A stretch of 64,000 bases of DNA from JANLVI01 sp031363915 (GTDB lineage Bacteria; Vulcanimicrobiota; Vulcanimicrobiia; Vulcanimicrobiales; Vulcanimicrobiaceae). The notes beneath the pieces were generated by a model, which did no database searches, had not been told where the DNA came from, and saw only the letters and a list, made by a program, of their open reading frames with translations. The position numbers and the translations under genes are program-made. Each line of letters starts with the position of its first letter. Positions within the stretch are counted from its first letter, which is position 1. Positions 35,328-43,978 of this stretch are shown piece after piece. The stretch lies in NCBI GenBank assembly GCA_031363915.1, contig JANLVI010000026.1:93197-157196 (forward strand). The letters run 5' to 3'.

Positions 35328-35797
35328 GGATCGGTCACGGGTTCGATGCGCATCGGCTCGTCGCCGGGCGCCCGTTCATCCTTGGCGGAGTCCACGTTCC
35401 CTCCGATTTCGGTGCGCTCGGGCATAGCGATGCCGACGTCCTCGCGCACGCGATCTGCGATGCTTTGCTCGGCGCAGCGGCGCTGGGCGATTTAGGCGCG
35501 CACTTTCCCGATAACGACGAGCGCTGGCGTGGTGCGGATTCGCTCGCGCTCTTGGCCGAGTGCGTTGCGATGCTCGGGCGTGCGGGCTACGTCGTTAGAA
35601 ACCTCGATGCGACGATCGTCGTGCAGGCACCCAAACTCGCGCCGTATCTCCTCACGATGCGCGAACGCGTCGCCGCGACGCTCGAAATCCCGATCGGCGA
35701 TGTCAGCGTGAAGGCCAAGACCAGCGAGGGCATGGGCTACACGGGCGACGGGAGCGGGATCGCGGCGTACGCCGTCGCGCTGATCGCGCCCAATTAG
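35324..35797 (+). CDS. ispF: 2-C-methyl-D-erythritol 2,4-cyclodiphosphate synthase
   Basis: Fifth step of the MEP pathway. 157-aa trimeric enzyme with the metal ligands D8 and H10 in GHGFDAHRL, GHSDADVLAHAICDAL, the LGDLGAHFPD loop and the KAKTSEGMGYTGDG nucleotide loop. Length is typical. Overlaps ispD by 4 bp, the classical ispDF pair; in B. subtilis gltX would follow directly, here a pseudogene region and tamB come between. Confidence 0.97.
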   Translation: MRIGHGFDAHRLVAGRPFILGGVHVPSDFGALGHSDADVLAHAICDALLGAAALGDLGAHFPDNDERWRGADSLALLAECVAMLGRAGYVVRNLDATIVVQAPKLAPYLLTMRERVAATLEIPIGDVSVKAKTSEGMGYTGDGSGIAAYAVALIAPN

Positions 35798-35835
35798 ATC
35801 GCGGCTTTGGCTTTGCAATCGCGTTCCCAGAATTA

Positions 35836-36191
35836 ATGGAGGATCGCGCCGTAGGCACGCCGCTTACGGTCGTCACCGGCCACATCGGCGATCGAACTCG
35901 CCCCCTTTAGCATGCGCGCGTTCGACGCGGTCACGCCGCTGGAATCGGGCGGGGAGTTGCACGCGGCGATCGCCAACCTGATCGAAAATGCGTTCAATTA
36001 CGCGCCCGACGCATCGGTGGCATCGAACGCTCGCGATCGCCAAAAACGCGGTCGAATGCGCGCGCAGCACCCTTACACTGGCAAGCGAACCTGGTAGCGG
36101 ACTCCGCGCGACGATTCGTTTACCCCTTGCCGACGTCCGCTCGGACGTCGGGGCCGACCGCAAGCGCAAGTCCGGGCAAAAAGAGAAGTAG
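35836..36191 (+). pseudogene. Histidine kinase remnant (fragmented HisKA/HATPase)
   Basis: The gap between ispF and tamB contains three broken pieces in kinase order. An H-box-like stretch (EDRAVGTPLTVVTGHIGD, near 35838-35891) that ends in stops; an N-box (GGELHAAIANLIENAFNYAPD, frame of ATG 35912); and in another frame a G2-box-like end (LAIAKNAVE... TLASEPGSGLRATIRLPLA) running to a stop at 36191. The G1 box DxGxGI is missing. This is the pattern expected of a sensor kinase gene decayed by deletions and frameshifts. The N-box and G2 pieces are convincing, the H-box piece less so. Confidence 0.6.
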
Positions 36192-36238
36192 GCAAGCGGA
36201 CGAGTAAGAATGCCTCTGCACGGGAATAGTAGAGCGTG

Positions 36239-39200
36239 ATGTTATTTGCCGGACGCCGTCGTCTCACGATTGCGTTCGTAGCGCTTGCGGCAATCGCGGT
36301 CACCAGCGGCTACACGGCCCGCGCATCTATTCTCCAAAACGTCGTTCAGTCCGCGGTCGGCACCGCCAGCGGCTACAATGTTTCGTTTCGTACCTTCGCC
36401 GTCTTCGGCACGCACGCCGAGATGCACGGTGCCTCGGTGCGCACGCGCAACGGCGAACCGTTCCTCACCGCCGACCACGTCGCGGTCGATTTCAACCTCG
36501 GGGATTTCCTCTCCGGGAAGCGCCAGTTCGGACTCCGCGCCCTCTTGGTCGAGAATCCGCACTTCACGATCGTTCGCCATCGAGACGGGACGTATAATGT
36601 CACGTTACCGCGCGCTGCCGCCGACACGAAGAAAGCGACGCGCGCGCCGGCGCCCTACGATGCGACGATCGCCGTCCGGAACGGCTCGGTCGAATTGATC
36701 GATGATGCCGCGATCTATCGTGGGTCGCAGCATCAGACGGTCGTCGATCTCAACGCCGACGCGCAACTGCACACCAACTCTCGCTCGTCATACACAATCG
36801 GCTTTGCGTTCGCCGGCTCCGGCGGGCGATTTCCCGTGCGCGGTGCCGCGATCGTCGACGATCTTCGCGGAACCGAATCGCACCACTGGACGGCCAAGGT
36901 CGTCCCAATCGGGCCGCTCGTCGATTACGCCGTCAATTCGACGGCGATTCACTTGAGCGCCGGGTTACTGCGCGATGTCGATCTGCGGTATTTCGGCTTG
37001 CTCAATCGACACGGCGAGATCGACCGGCACATCGGCGCGCGTGCGAGACTCGACGGCGCACAGGTTTATGTCGCCGCGCTTCGGCGGCCGCTGCGAGACG
37101 TGCATGGGCCGGTGCGTCTGTATGACGATGGCCTCATGACGCCGCGGGCCGATGCGATCCTTGCCGGCATCCCCGTCCGAATCGCGGGCGGCCTCTACGA
37201 TTTCGCGCATCCGAGTTTTCGTTTGGGCATCGTCGGTAGCGGTCCGCTCGAATCGCTCGTGACGCTCGGCCCGCCCTCACCGTACGTGCATCGGCTCGCG
37301 GGCCCGCTCGATTTTGCGGTCCGGCTCGAGAGCGCCGTCGGGCATCCTGTCGTCTTCGGCCATTTCAGCGGCGCGCACGTGAGCTATAACGGATTCCCCG
37401 CGCGCGACGTTCACGGTCTGGTGAGCATCGATGGAACCGAACTCGACATCATCAATGCGGGTGGCAACTACGCTGGGATTGGGATCGAGACGCAAGCGCT
37501 CATCGCGCTCGAACGACATCTCGGCATCCGCGCGGTCGTGCGCGCGGATGCGCCGGCGCACACGCTGCCGTACATCGATTCGCTCGTGCCCGGTATGCCG
37601 GTCGGCGGTGTCGGTGTCGTTGCGGGCGTCGATACGTCGCTTGCCGCACACGGGATCATCGCCGGTGCGAACGCCGGCGATACGCTCGAATCGCCGATTG
37701 CGATCGATCAGAGCGGCGCGGGACTGATCGGTCCCCTGACCGTCGCGCATCGCGACGGATCGTCGCTGTACGCGCGGGCATCGCTTGCCCAACATCCGAA
37801 TTCGCTTACAGCCATCGTCGATGCGCGCGCACTCCGATTGGCACCCTCGAGTGTCATCACACTGCCCGGGATTCAATTCCCGTCGATTCCGCCGCTCGAC
37901 GGCACGATCGACGGCGTGATTGGCATCGCCACGAATCAAGGTGCGGTCGCGCTCGGCGGCATCGCGACGCTCACCGGCGCGCACGTTCAAGGGATTGCGA
38001 TCGATCGCGCCGTCGGCCGCTTCGACGGTTCGGCAAACGACGTCCACGTCGCTGCGCTCGATGCGCGCGGCCCCTGGGGATCGTTTTCGGGTTCGGGCGG
38101 TTCGAACGGGACGCAGACGGCACTTGACGGCCGGTTCCGCGGTTCCCTCGGTGCGCTCGCGTCGGTCGGCGTGAACGTGCCGGCAACGGGCAACGTCGAT
38201 GCACCGGTGGCGATCCTCGTCGACGGTGCGACGACCGTCGTGCAGACACAGGACGCGCGCTTTTCGGGTGCGGCGATCGGCGGCATCACCGTCGACCATC
38301 TCGATGCAACGGTCGGCCTGCACGGATCGCAAGTCGCTCTGTATTCTGCAAACAGTTCGGTCGGCGGCGGTCACGTTGTCGCCTCCGGTCGGCTCGGCGA
38401 CGGCGGAACGATCGGCGTCGCGACGAGTCCGATCAAGAATCCAAACGACCCGCGCGTACCGGTGAGGAGCGGTACCATCCAGCTCTTGGGGACGCTTGCG
38501 GGCACGCTTGCAGCGCCGCGCGCGGATGCATCTGCGATCGTGACGAACGGCCAGGTGGCGGGCGACATTCCAGTCGGCGGCGTTTTTGCGCTCGCGTACG
38601 CGGGCGACCGGCTCGGACTTACCGGTTCGCTGCTGCGGTTCGGCGATGCGTATGCAACGCTCGACGGCTCGGTTGCGGGATTGGCTCGTGCGCGTCCGCG
38701 CTACGATCTGCGATCAAGCGTTCGCGCGGCCGACTTCGGCGATCTTGCCTCGGTACTCGACATTCCGGTGCCGTACCTCGTCGGCAGTTTCGATGCGAAC
38801 ATCGCTATTCACGGCAGCGGGACGACGCCGCAGGTGATCGGCGACTTCGCGATCCCCGAAGGATCCGCCAACGGCCTTGCGTTCAAACATGGTTTCGTGC
38901 GTTTGAATGCCGATGCTGCAGCAGCACGCGCGAGCGGCGGTGAGGTGACGGTCGGTACGACACACCTCGCCTTCGATGGACGCTATGCGCGCGGCGAGAC
39001 GCGCGCGAGCGTTCGCACGGCGCACGCGGATCTTGCGGATTTCAATGACTACTTCAACATCGCCGAGACGCTGGCGGGAACGGGGCCGCTCGCATTCGAC
39101 GTCCTCTCCTCCGGCGACACGTTGCGAAGCAGCGGGAACGTCGCAATCGTCGGCGCGCGCTTCCGGCGTTTCACGCTCGGCGATGCGCGTGCGCGCTGGT

Positions 39201-41332
39201 CGATGCGCGGCCGCTCGATCGTCGCGGATGCCGCGATTACGGGGTCTGCCGGTTCGTTTGGGTTGAACGGTTCGATTCTGCCCGCTGGACACGCGCCGCT
39301 GATCGATCCGATCAAACGCTCGACGATCGATCTCACGACGCATGTCGCGGGCGTGGATCTTGCGACGTGGCTGCCGGCATTCGGCATCCATACGCCGCTG
39401 ATCGGGCACGTCGACGGTACGGCGCATGTCGCAGGCCGATATCCGCGCCTCTCGCTCGGTGCGAGTGCCGTGCTGAGCGGCGGCCGGTACGATCGCATCC
39501 CGATCCAACAGTTCACGATCGCGGCAAAGGCGCAAAACGGCCGCGCGACGATCTCCGATGCCCACCTGATCGCGCCGGCGCTCGACGTGCGTGCGAACGG
39601 CAACCTCGGATTTCTTTCGACCGACCGGATCGCACTCAACGTTTCGCTCACCTCACCCGACGTCGGGTCGTTCTATAAAACGGCGACCGGCACGGCGTCA
39701 CCGGTGAGCGGCTCGTTCTCGACGCTCGCGACGATCGCTGGGTCGCTCCGCGCGCCGACCGCAACCGCGATCCTCACTGCGAATGCGGTCAAAATCGCCA
39801 ACGTTGCGATCCCGCACGCGCGCGCCGACGTTTCGTACGCACGGCAGTCGTTCGTGTTGCACGCAAGCGAGATCGATTTTCTCGGTGGTAAAATTCTTGC
39901 CGAGGGGAACGTCCCGGTGACACTCGCCGGAATCGGCGCAACGGCGCCGATCGCCGCTACGATCACCACGGTCGGACTCGATCTTGCGGACTTCACGCCG
40001 CTAGTCCCGAGCGGGACGCGTGTCGCGGGGATTCTCGATAGTCGGATCATCGCGTCGGGTTCTGCGACCGCGCCGCAACTCAGCGGCAGCATCGCGCTGC
40101 ACAACGGCCGCTATCGCTCGGACTTCGAACGAGCCGAACTCACCAATATCGCTGCCCACGTCGCACTCGCCGGAACTCAGGCGACGCTCACCGACTTTCA
40201 CACCGATGTCGGCGGCGGCGCGATCGATGCGAGCGGCAACGCGCGTGTCGCTGATTTGCGCGATCCCATCCGTACGCTTGCGTATACGGCGAACGCCCGT
40301 GCGGCTCGCGCGGGGCTCGATTTTCCGGCGTACTTCCGAGGAAAAATCGATGGAGTGCTCACCGTCGCGCGCGCCTCAGGTGGACGTCCGCTCGTGAGCG
40401 GAGATCTTGCGTTCAGCAATACACGTGTCCCGCTGACCGCAATTTACAATCCGAATGCAACGCCGGTAACGACGCCGGTCGCGCTGCCCGATGTCGCGTT
40501 CGATCTTGGCATTCTCGCCGGTCAAGATGACCGCGTTCAAAGCGGTGCGGTTGATGTCGGAGCGACGGGTGCGGCGCGGCTCGGTGGAACGCTTGCGGCG
40601 CCCACGCTCGACGGCCGGTTCGAATCGACCGGCGGAACCTTGAGTTTTTACCGCCAGTTCGTGCTCGAGCGCGGCGCGGCCAGTTTCACGCCCGATGCCG
40701 GAATCATCCCGAACGTCTTCGCGGTCGCAACGACGCACGTCCCGGATCCCTCGACCGACATTACCTTGACCTTGACCGGTCCCGCCACAAGTTTGAACTT
40801 GGCATTCGATTCCACACCCGGTTATGGCAAAGCGCAGATTTTAGGTCTGCTCGTGAACGCACAGGCGCTCGGTGCGATCGGCGGTCTCGCGCAATCCGGT
40901 TCGAATGGCAGCTTGCCCTCGCCAATCGCAGATGCCGCATTCGGCTACGTCGAACAGCAACTCTCGCGCTCGTTCCTCACGCCGCTTGGCAGCGGTCTGG
41001 GTAAGGCACTCGGTCTCTCCAACCTGAACCTCGGCTACGGCCTAACCGGCGGCTTTAGCGCGAATGCGTCTCGCCGAATCGGGAAAAATCTCGAAATCGT
41101 AGTCGGCGAGTCGCTCGGGTATCCGCAGCGCGAGTCTTTCGGCGTGCGGAGCACCCTCGGCAAGAGCACTTCAGCGCAACTGACGTTCTTCTCATCGCAA
41201 GGGACATCGACGTTCGGTTCGTTTTCGCAGAGCTATCTGCAATCGCTCAATACCGATCAAACGATTCGCGCGATCGAACCGCCGACCAGCGGTTCCGGTT
41301 TTGTGTTCACACTGCAGAAGCGTTTTAAGTAA
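36239..41332 (+). CDS. tamB: TamB/AsmA-like translocation and assembly module protein
   Basis: A 1,697-aa protein (ATG 36239; GTG 36236 adds one residue) with one N-terminal membrane helix (about 10-27) and then a very long, repetitive beta-rich body typical of AsmA-like/TamB bridge proteins. The last 350 or so residues carry the TamB (DUF490) domain: AKILGLLVNAQ-like GYGKAQILGLLVNAQ, a FTPDAGIIPNVFAVA strand and the terminal GLTGGFSANASRRIGKNLEIV...FTLQKRFK beta strands. TamB proteins span the periplasm and are linked to outer-membrane protein insertion or lipid transport, so this gene argues for an outer membrane. No TamA/BamA gene is adjacent. It stands alone between the ispF and gltX blocks. 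Confidence 0.9.
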   Translation: MLFAGRRRLTIAFVALAAIAVTSGYTARASILQNVVQSAVGTASGYNVSFRTFAVFGTHAEMHGASVRTRNGEPFLTADHVAVDFNLGDFLSGKRQFGLRALLVENPHFTIVRHRDGTYNVTLPRAAADTKKATRAPAPYDATIAVRNGSVELIDDAAIYRGSQHQTVVDLNADAQLHTNSRSSYTIGFAFAGSGGRFPVRGAAIVDDLRGTESHHWTAKVVPIGPLVDYAVNSTAIHLSAGLLRDVDLRYFGLLNRHGEIDRHIGARARLDGAQVYVAALRRPLRDVHGPVRLYDDGLMTPRADAILAGIPVRIAGGLYDFAHPSFRLGIVGSGPLESLVTLGPPSPYVHRLAGPLDFAVRLESAVGHPVVFGHFSGAHVSYNGFPARDVHGLVSIDGTELDIINAGGNYAGIGIETQALIALERHLGIRAVVRADAPAHTLPYIDSLVPGMPVGGVGVVAGVDTSLAAHGIIAGANAGDTLESPIAIDQSGAGLIGPLTVAHRDGSSLYARASLAQHPNSLTAIVDARALRLAPSSVITLPGIQFPSIPPLDGTIDGVIGIATNQGAVALGGIATLTGAHVQGIAIDRAVGRFDGSANDVHVAALDARGPWGSFSGSGGSNGTQTALDGRFRGSLGALASVGVNVPATGNVDAPVAILVDGATTVVQTQDARFSGAAIGGITVDHLDATVGLHGSQVALYSANSSVGGGHVVASGRLGDGGTIGVATSPIKNPNDPRVPVRSGTIQLLGTLAGTLAAPRADASAIVTNGQVAGDIPVGGVFALAYAGDRLGLTGSLLRFGDAYATLDGSVAGLARARPRYDLRSSVRAADFGDLASVLDIPVPYLVGSFDANIAIHGSGTTPQVIGDFAIPEGSANGLAFKHGFVRLNADAAAARASGGEVTVGTTHLAFDGRYARGETRASVRTAHADLADFNDYFNIAETLAGTGPLAFDVLSSGDTLRSSGNVAIVGARFRRFTLGDARARWSMRGRSIVADAAITGSAGSFGLNGSILPAGHAPLIDPIKRSTIDLTTHVAGVDLATWLPAFGIHTPLIGHVDGTAHVAGRYPRLSLGASAVLSGGRYDRIPIQQFTIAAKAQNGRATISDAHLIAPALDVRANGNLGFLSTDRIALNVSLTSPDVGSFYKTATGTASPVSGSFSTLATIAGSLRAPTATAILTANAVKIANVAIPHARADVSYARQSFVLHASEIDFLGGKILAEGNVPVTLAGIGATAPIAATITTVGLDLADFTPLVPSGTRVAGILDSRIIASGSATAPQLSGSIALHNGRYRSDFERAELTNIAAHVALAGTQATLTDFHTDVGGGAIDASGNARVADLRDPIRTLAYTANARAARAGLDFPAYFRGKIDGVLTVARASGGRPLVSGDLAFSNTRVPLTAIYNPNATPVTTPVALPDVAFDLGILAGQDDRVQSGAVDVGATGAARLGGTLAAPTLDGRFESTGGTLSFYRQFVLERGAASFTPDAGIIPNVFAVATTHVPDPSTDITLTLTGPATSLNLAFDSTPGYGKAQILGLLVNAQALGAIGGLAQSGSNGSLPSPIADAAFGYVEQQLSRSFLTPLGSGLGKALGLSNLNLGYGLTGGFSANASRRIGKNLEIVVGESLGYPQRESFGVRSTLGKSTSAQLTFFSSQGTSTFGSFSQSYLQSLNTDQTIRAIEPPTSGSGFVFTLQKRFK

Positions 41333-41407
41333 CGCGCTAAACGCGTTTGAAAATCGTCGCAATCCCTGGCCCGTTCCGATACACATCTTGCGATACCGTA
41401 GCGTCCG

Positions 41408-41690
41408 CTACGCCGCCGTTGAAATATCTCCCACGCGCAGATGCGCGCGTTCGAGCGCTTTGCGCACCGCCCCTCGGTCCGATCCCGAATCGCGGTGTCG
41501 AATCGCGGGTCTCGTCATAGCGTAGGGTTTTTTGCCCGCATCGACTTGGATCGGTACCAATTGCTCAGCGAAGCGCCCCGCTTCGATCGCCGCTTTTGCT
41601 TTCATCTCGAATGCGAGCGCGAAGGCATCTTGATCCGCGCGCGTCACGATCTCGCCTTGGAAGCGCTCCCGGGCGGTATCTTCACGCGTG
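41408..41690 (-). pseudogene. Acetyl-CoA acetyltransferase (thiolase) remnant
   Basis: Minus-strand reading gives TREDTARERFQGEIVTRADQDAFALAF..., then KAKAAIEAGRFAEQLVPIQVDAGKK..., and near its end VRKALERAHLRVGDIS before a stop at 41408. The first part matches the thiolase block that normally reads TAE-xxA-ITRxDQDAFALxSxxxAxxAxxxGRFxxEIVPV; the last part resembles GPAxRKALERAGLxxxDID, which in intact enzymes is about 80 residues further on. The catalytic cysteine and histidine regions are absent. A truncated, internally deleted gene in the 381-bp gap between tamB and gltX; it also lies opposite any gltX leader. Confidence 0.5.
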
Positions 41691-41713
41691 CCGTCGCAGT
41701 AACCAAGACCGCT

Positions 41714-43297
41714 ATGCCGCTCGATTATTCCAGACCGCTCCGTGTTCGTTTCGCACCATCGCCCACTGGGATGTTGCACGTCGGGGGTGCGCGCACCGCA
41801 CTCTTCAACTATCTGCTCGCTCGCAAAACCGGCGGCGTCTTCGCGCTGCGTATCGAGGACACCGACGAGTCGCGCAATCGTGTCGAGAGCGAAGCGGCGA
41901 TTTACGACGATCTGCGCTGGCTCGGAATGCGCTGGGATGAGGGCCCCGATATCGGTGGACCGTTTGCGCCGTACCGTCAATCCGAGCGCTCCGCGATCTA
42001 CGCCGAACAAGCGAAGCGATTGCTCGCGAGCGGCACGGCCTACAAGTGTTACTGTACATCGGAGGAACTCGAAGCCGATCGTCAGGAGCAGAAGGCGCGT
42101 GGAATCCAGGCGACGCGCTACTCCGGGCGTTGCCGCCATCTCACCGCTGTGCAGCGTGCGGAGTTCGAAACCGCAGGGCGCCCGTACTCGATCAACTTCG
42201 CGGTCAAACCCGGCACGACGGTCGTGGACGATCTGATCAAAGGCCGCGTGTCTTTCGATCACGACTCGATCGGCGATTTCGTCGTAGTGAAATCGACCGG
42301 CGGACCGCTCTACAATTTCACCGCCGCCGTCGACGATGCACTCATGGACATCTCGCTCGTGCTGCGGGGCGACGAACATCTCGACAATACGCCGCGGCAG
42401 ATGATGCTGCAGGAAGCGCTCGGCTTGCATCGGCCGATGTACGCGCACGTCGGGCTCATCCTCAATGAAGATAAATCGAAACTCTCCAAACGCCATAATA
42501 CGGTGGGCACGGACCAATTCCGCAAACAAGGCGTGCTGCCGGCCGCGCTCATCAACCACCTCGCCCTCTTGGGCTGGTCGCCCGGAAACGACCGCGAAGC
42601 GTTCACGCTCGACGACCTCGTGCACGAGTTCACGCTCGAGCGCGTCGGTAAATCCGGCTCGATCTTCAACGAGACGCGGCTGCGCGCGTTCAATGCGCGC
42701 GAACTTCAGTCGCTCCCGCGCGAGCAGTACGCCGCGATGCTGATCGCGGCGATGCAAGCGGCGCGATTGATGGAGGCCGAGCCGCCGCCGGCGGCGCTGC
42801 GTTGGGTCGACACGTTCCTCGACGCGTACGGTGAGGAGATCCACACCATTGCTGAGGCGATTCCGCTGGTCGAGAAGTTGCGCGACGAGGGGGTCGTCGT
42901 TCCGGCGCTCCAACTCGAGCGGCTGCGCAACCGTGAGGTGCTCTTCTTTTTAGACGCGATTTCGCAGTACGTCGATTCGCTCGAGGAACTGCGCGATCTG
43001 CCCTTGAGCAAAACGATCCCGGCGATCGCCGATGAGTTCAGAATCAAGAAAAAAGACGCGTTCCAGGCGGTCCGCATGGCCCTCATGGGCGACCTCCACG
43101 GCCCGCCGCTGCCGCTGCTCTTTCCGCTCCTGGGCCACGACCGCATCATGATGCGGATCGGCCAGATCAACTCGCACGTGCTCCACGGCCGCGGCCTCGA
43201 TCCGATCAAGTTCGGGCCTGACGGCAAGCCGTTCGAGACCATCCAGCCGATGCCGCCGCCGGACTCGGCAACCGACGAGCCGCCGGACGTAGTTTAA
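41714..43297 (+). CDS. gltX: Glutamate--tRNA ligase
   Basis: 527-aa class I aminoacyl-tRNA synthetase. RFAPSPTGMLHVGGARTALFN holds the HIGH-type motif (HVGG), RIEDTDESR the glutamate site, and KLSKRHNTVG the KMSKS-type motif. The C-terminal anticodon-binding region is helical, ending in a Pro-rich tail after the DPIKFGPDGKPFET segment. Start ATG 41714 gives the normal GluRS N-terminus; the frame is open upstream but has no conserved residues. Whether it is discriminating or also charges tRNA-Gln cannot be told. Followed 9 bp later by cysE, as in Firmicutes. Confidence 0.96.
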   Translation: MPLDYSRPLRVRFAPSPTGMLHVGGARTALFNYLLARKTGGVFALRIEDTDESRNRVESEAAIYDDLRWLGMRWDEGPDIGGPFAPYRQSERSAIYAEQAKRLLASGTAYKCYCTSEELEADRQEQKARGIQATRYSGRCRHLTAVQRAEFETAGRPYSINFAVKPGTTVVDDLIKGRVSFDHDSIGDFVVVKSTGGPLYNFTAAVDDALMDISLVLRGDEHLDNTPRQMMLQEALGLHRPMYAHVGLILNEDKSKLSKRHNTVGTDQFRKQGVLPAALINHLALLGWSPGNDREAFTLDDLVHEFTLERVGKSGSIFNETRLRAFNARELQSLPREQYAAMLIAAMQAARLMEAEPPPAALRWVDTFLDAYGEEIHTIAEAIPLVEKLRDEGVVVPALQLERLRNREVLFFLDAISQYVDSLEELRDLPLSKTIPAIADEFRIKKKDAFQAVRMALMGDLHGPPLPLLFPLLGHDRIMMRIGQINSHVLHGRGLDPIKFGPDGKPFETIQPMPPPDSATDEPPDVV

Positions 43298-43306
43298 ACG
43301 GGCGAC

Positions 43307-43978
43307 GTGGCACCAACAGCGCTCGATCTCTTTCTCTCCGACCTGCGGGCACCCGTCGAACGCGACCCCGCGGCGGGCGGCTATCTTGACGTGTTGCTCT
43401 CGTATCCGGGTTTCCACGCGATCACCGCGCACCGTGCGATCCATGCTCTGCACAAAGCGGGCATTCCGGTCCTGCCGCGCTTCCTTGCCGAAGTCGTCCA
43501 TCGGGCGACGGGGATCGATATCCACCCGGGCGCGACGATCGGACGCGGGTTTTTTATCGATCACGGTACCGGCGTCGTCATCGGCGGAACGGCAATCGTC
43601 GGTGATGACGTGACACTCTACCAGGGCGTCACGCTCGGCGGTACCTCGCTTGCGCACACCAAGCGCCATCCGACGATCGGCAATAACGTCACCGTTGGGG
43701 CCGGTGCAAAAGTGCTCGGTGACATCACCGTGGGCGACAACGTCAAGGTCGGGTCGAATTCGGTCGTCGTGCGCGACGTACCGCCAAATTCCACCGTCGT
43801 CGGCATTCCGGGCCGTATCGTCTTGCAAGACGGCAAGCCGGTCCCGGTTAACAGCCGCCTGCAAGTCGACATGCCCGACCCGCAGCAGGTGCTGATCGCG
43901 CAACTGACAGCTCGCGTTGAAGCACTCGAGGCGCGTCTTGCCGAACGCGAGCGGAACGATGCCTCTAAGGCTGTATAA
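43307..43978 (+). CDS. cysE: Serine O-acetyltransferase
   Basis: Acetylates L-serine for cysteine synthesis. 223 aa from GTG 43307: N-terminal helical domain with RDPAA and SYPGFHAITAHRAIHAL, then a left-handed beta-helix with GIDIHPGATIG, GRGFFIDHGTGVVIGGTA, YQGVTLGG and HPTIGNNVTVGAGAKVLG. This is the short bacterial form. The 3' end overlaps cysS by 20 bp, a coupled cysteine synthesis/charging pair. Confidence 0.95.
   Translation: MAPTALDLFLSDLRAPVERDPAAGGYLDVLLSYPGFHAITAHRAIHALHKAGIPVLPRFLAEVVHRATGIDIHPGATIGRGFFIDHGTGVVIGGTAIVGDDVTLYQGVTLGGTSLAHTKRHPTIGNNVTVGAGAKVLGDITVGDNVKVGSNSVVVRDVPPNSTVVGIPGRIVLQDGKPVPVNSRLQVDMPDPQQVLIAQLTARVEALEARLAERERNDASKAV

Noticed and set aside
37277..38374. 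365-aa minus-strand open frame inside tamB
   Set aside because: Arg/Asp-rich antisense shadow with no conserved pattern; tamB itself is continuous.
41441..41713. N-terminal extension of GltX by 91 residues
   Set aside because: No similarity to GluRS N-termini, and the region matches thiolase on the other strand.
41408..42913. 501-aa minus-strand open frame across gltX
   Set aside because: The part above 41700 is antisense to a fully conserved gltX and shows Arg/Glu-rich low-pattern sequence; only the tail below 41700 was kept, as a thiolase remnant.
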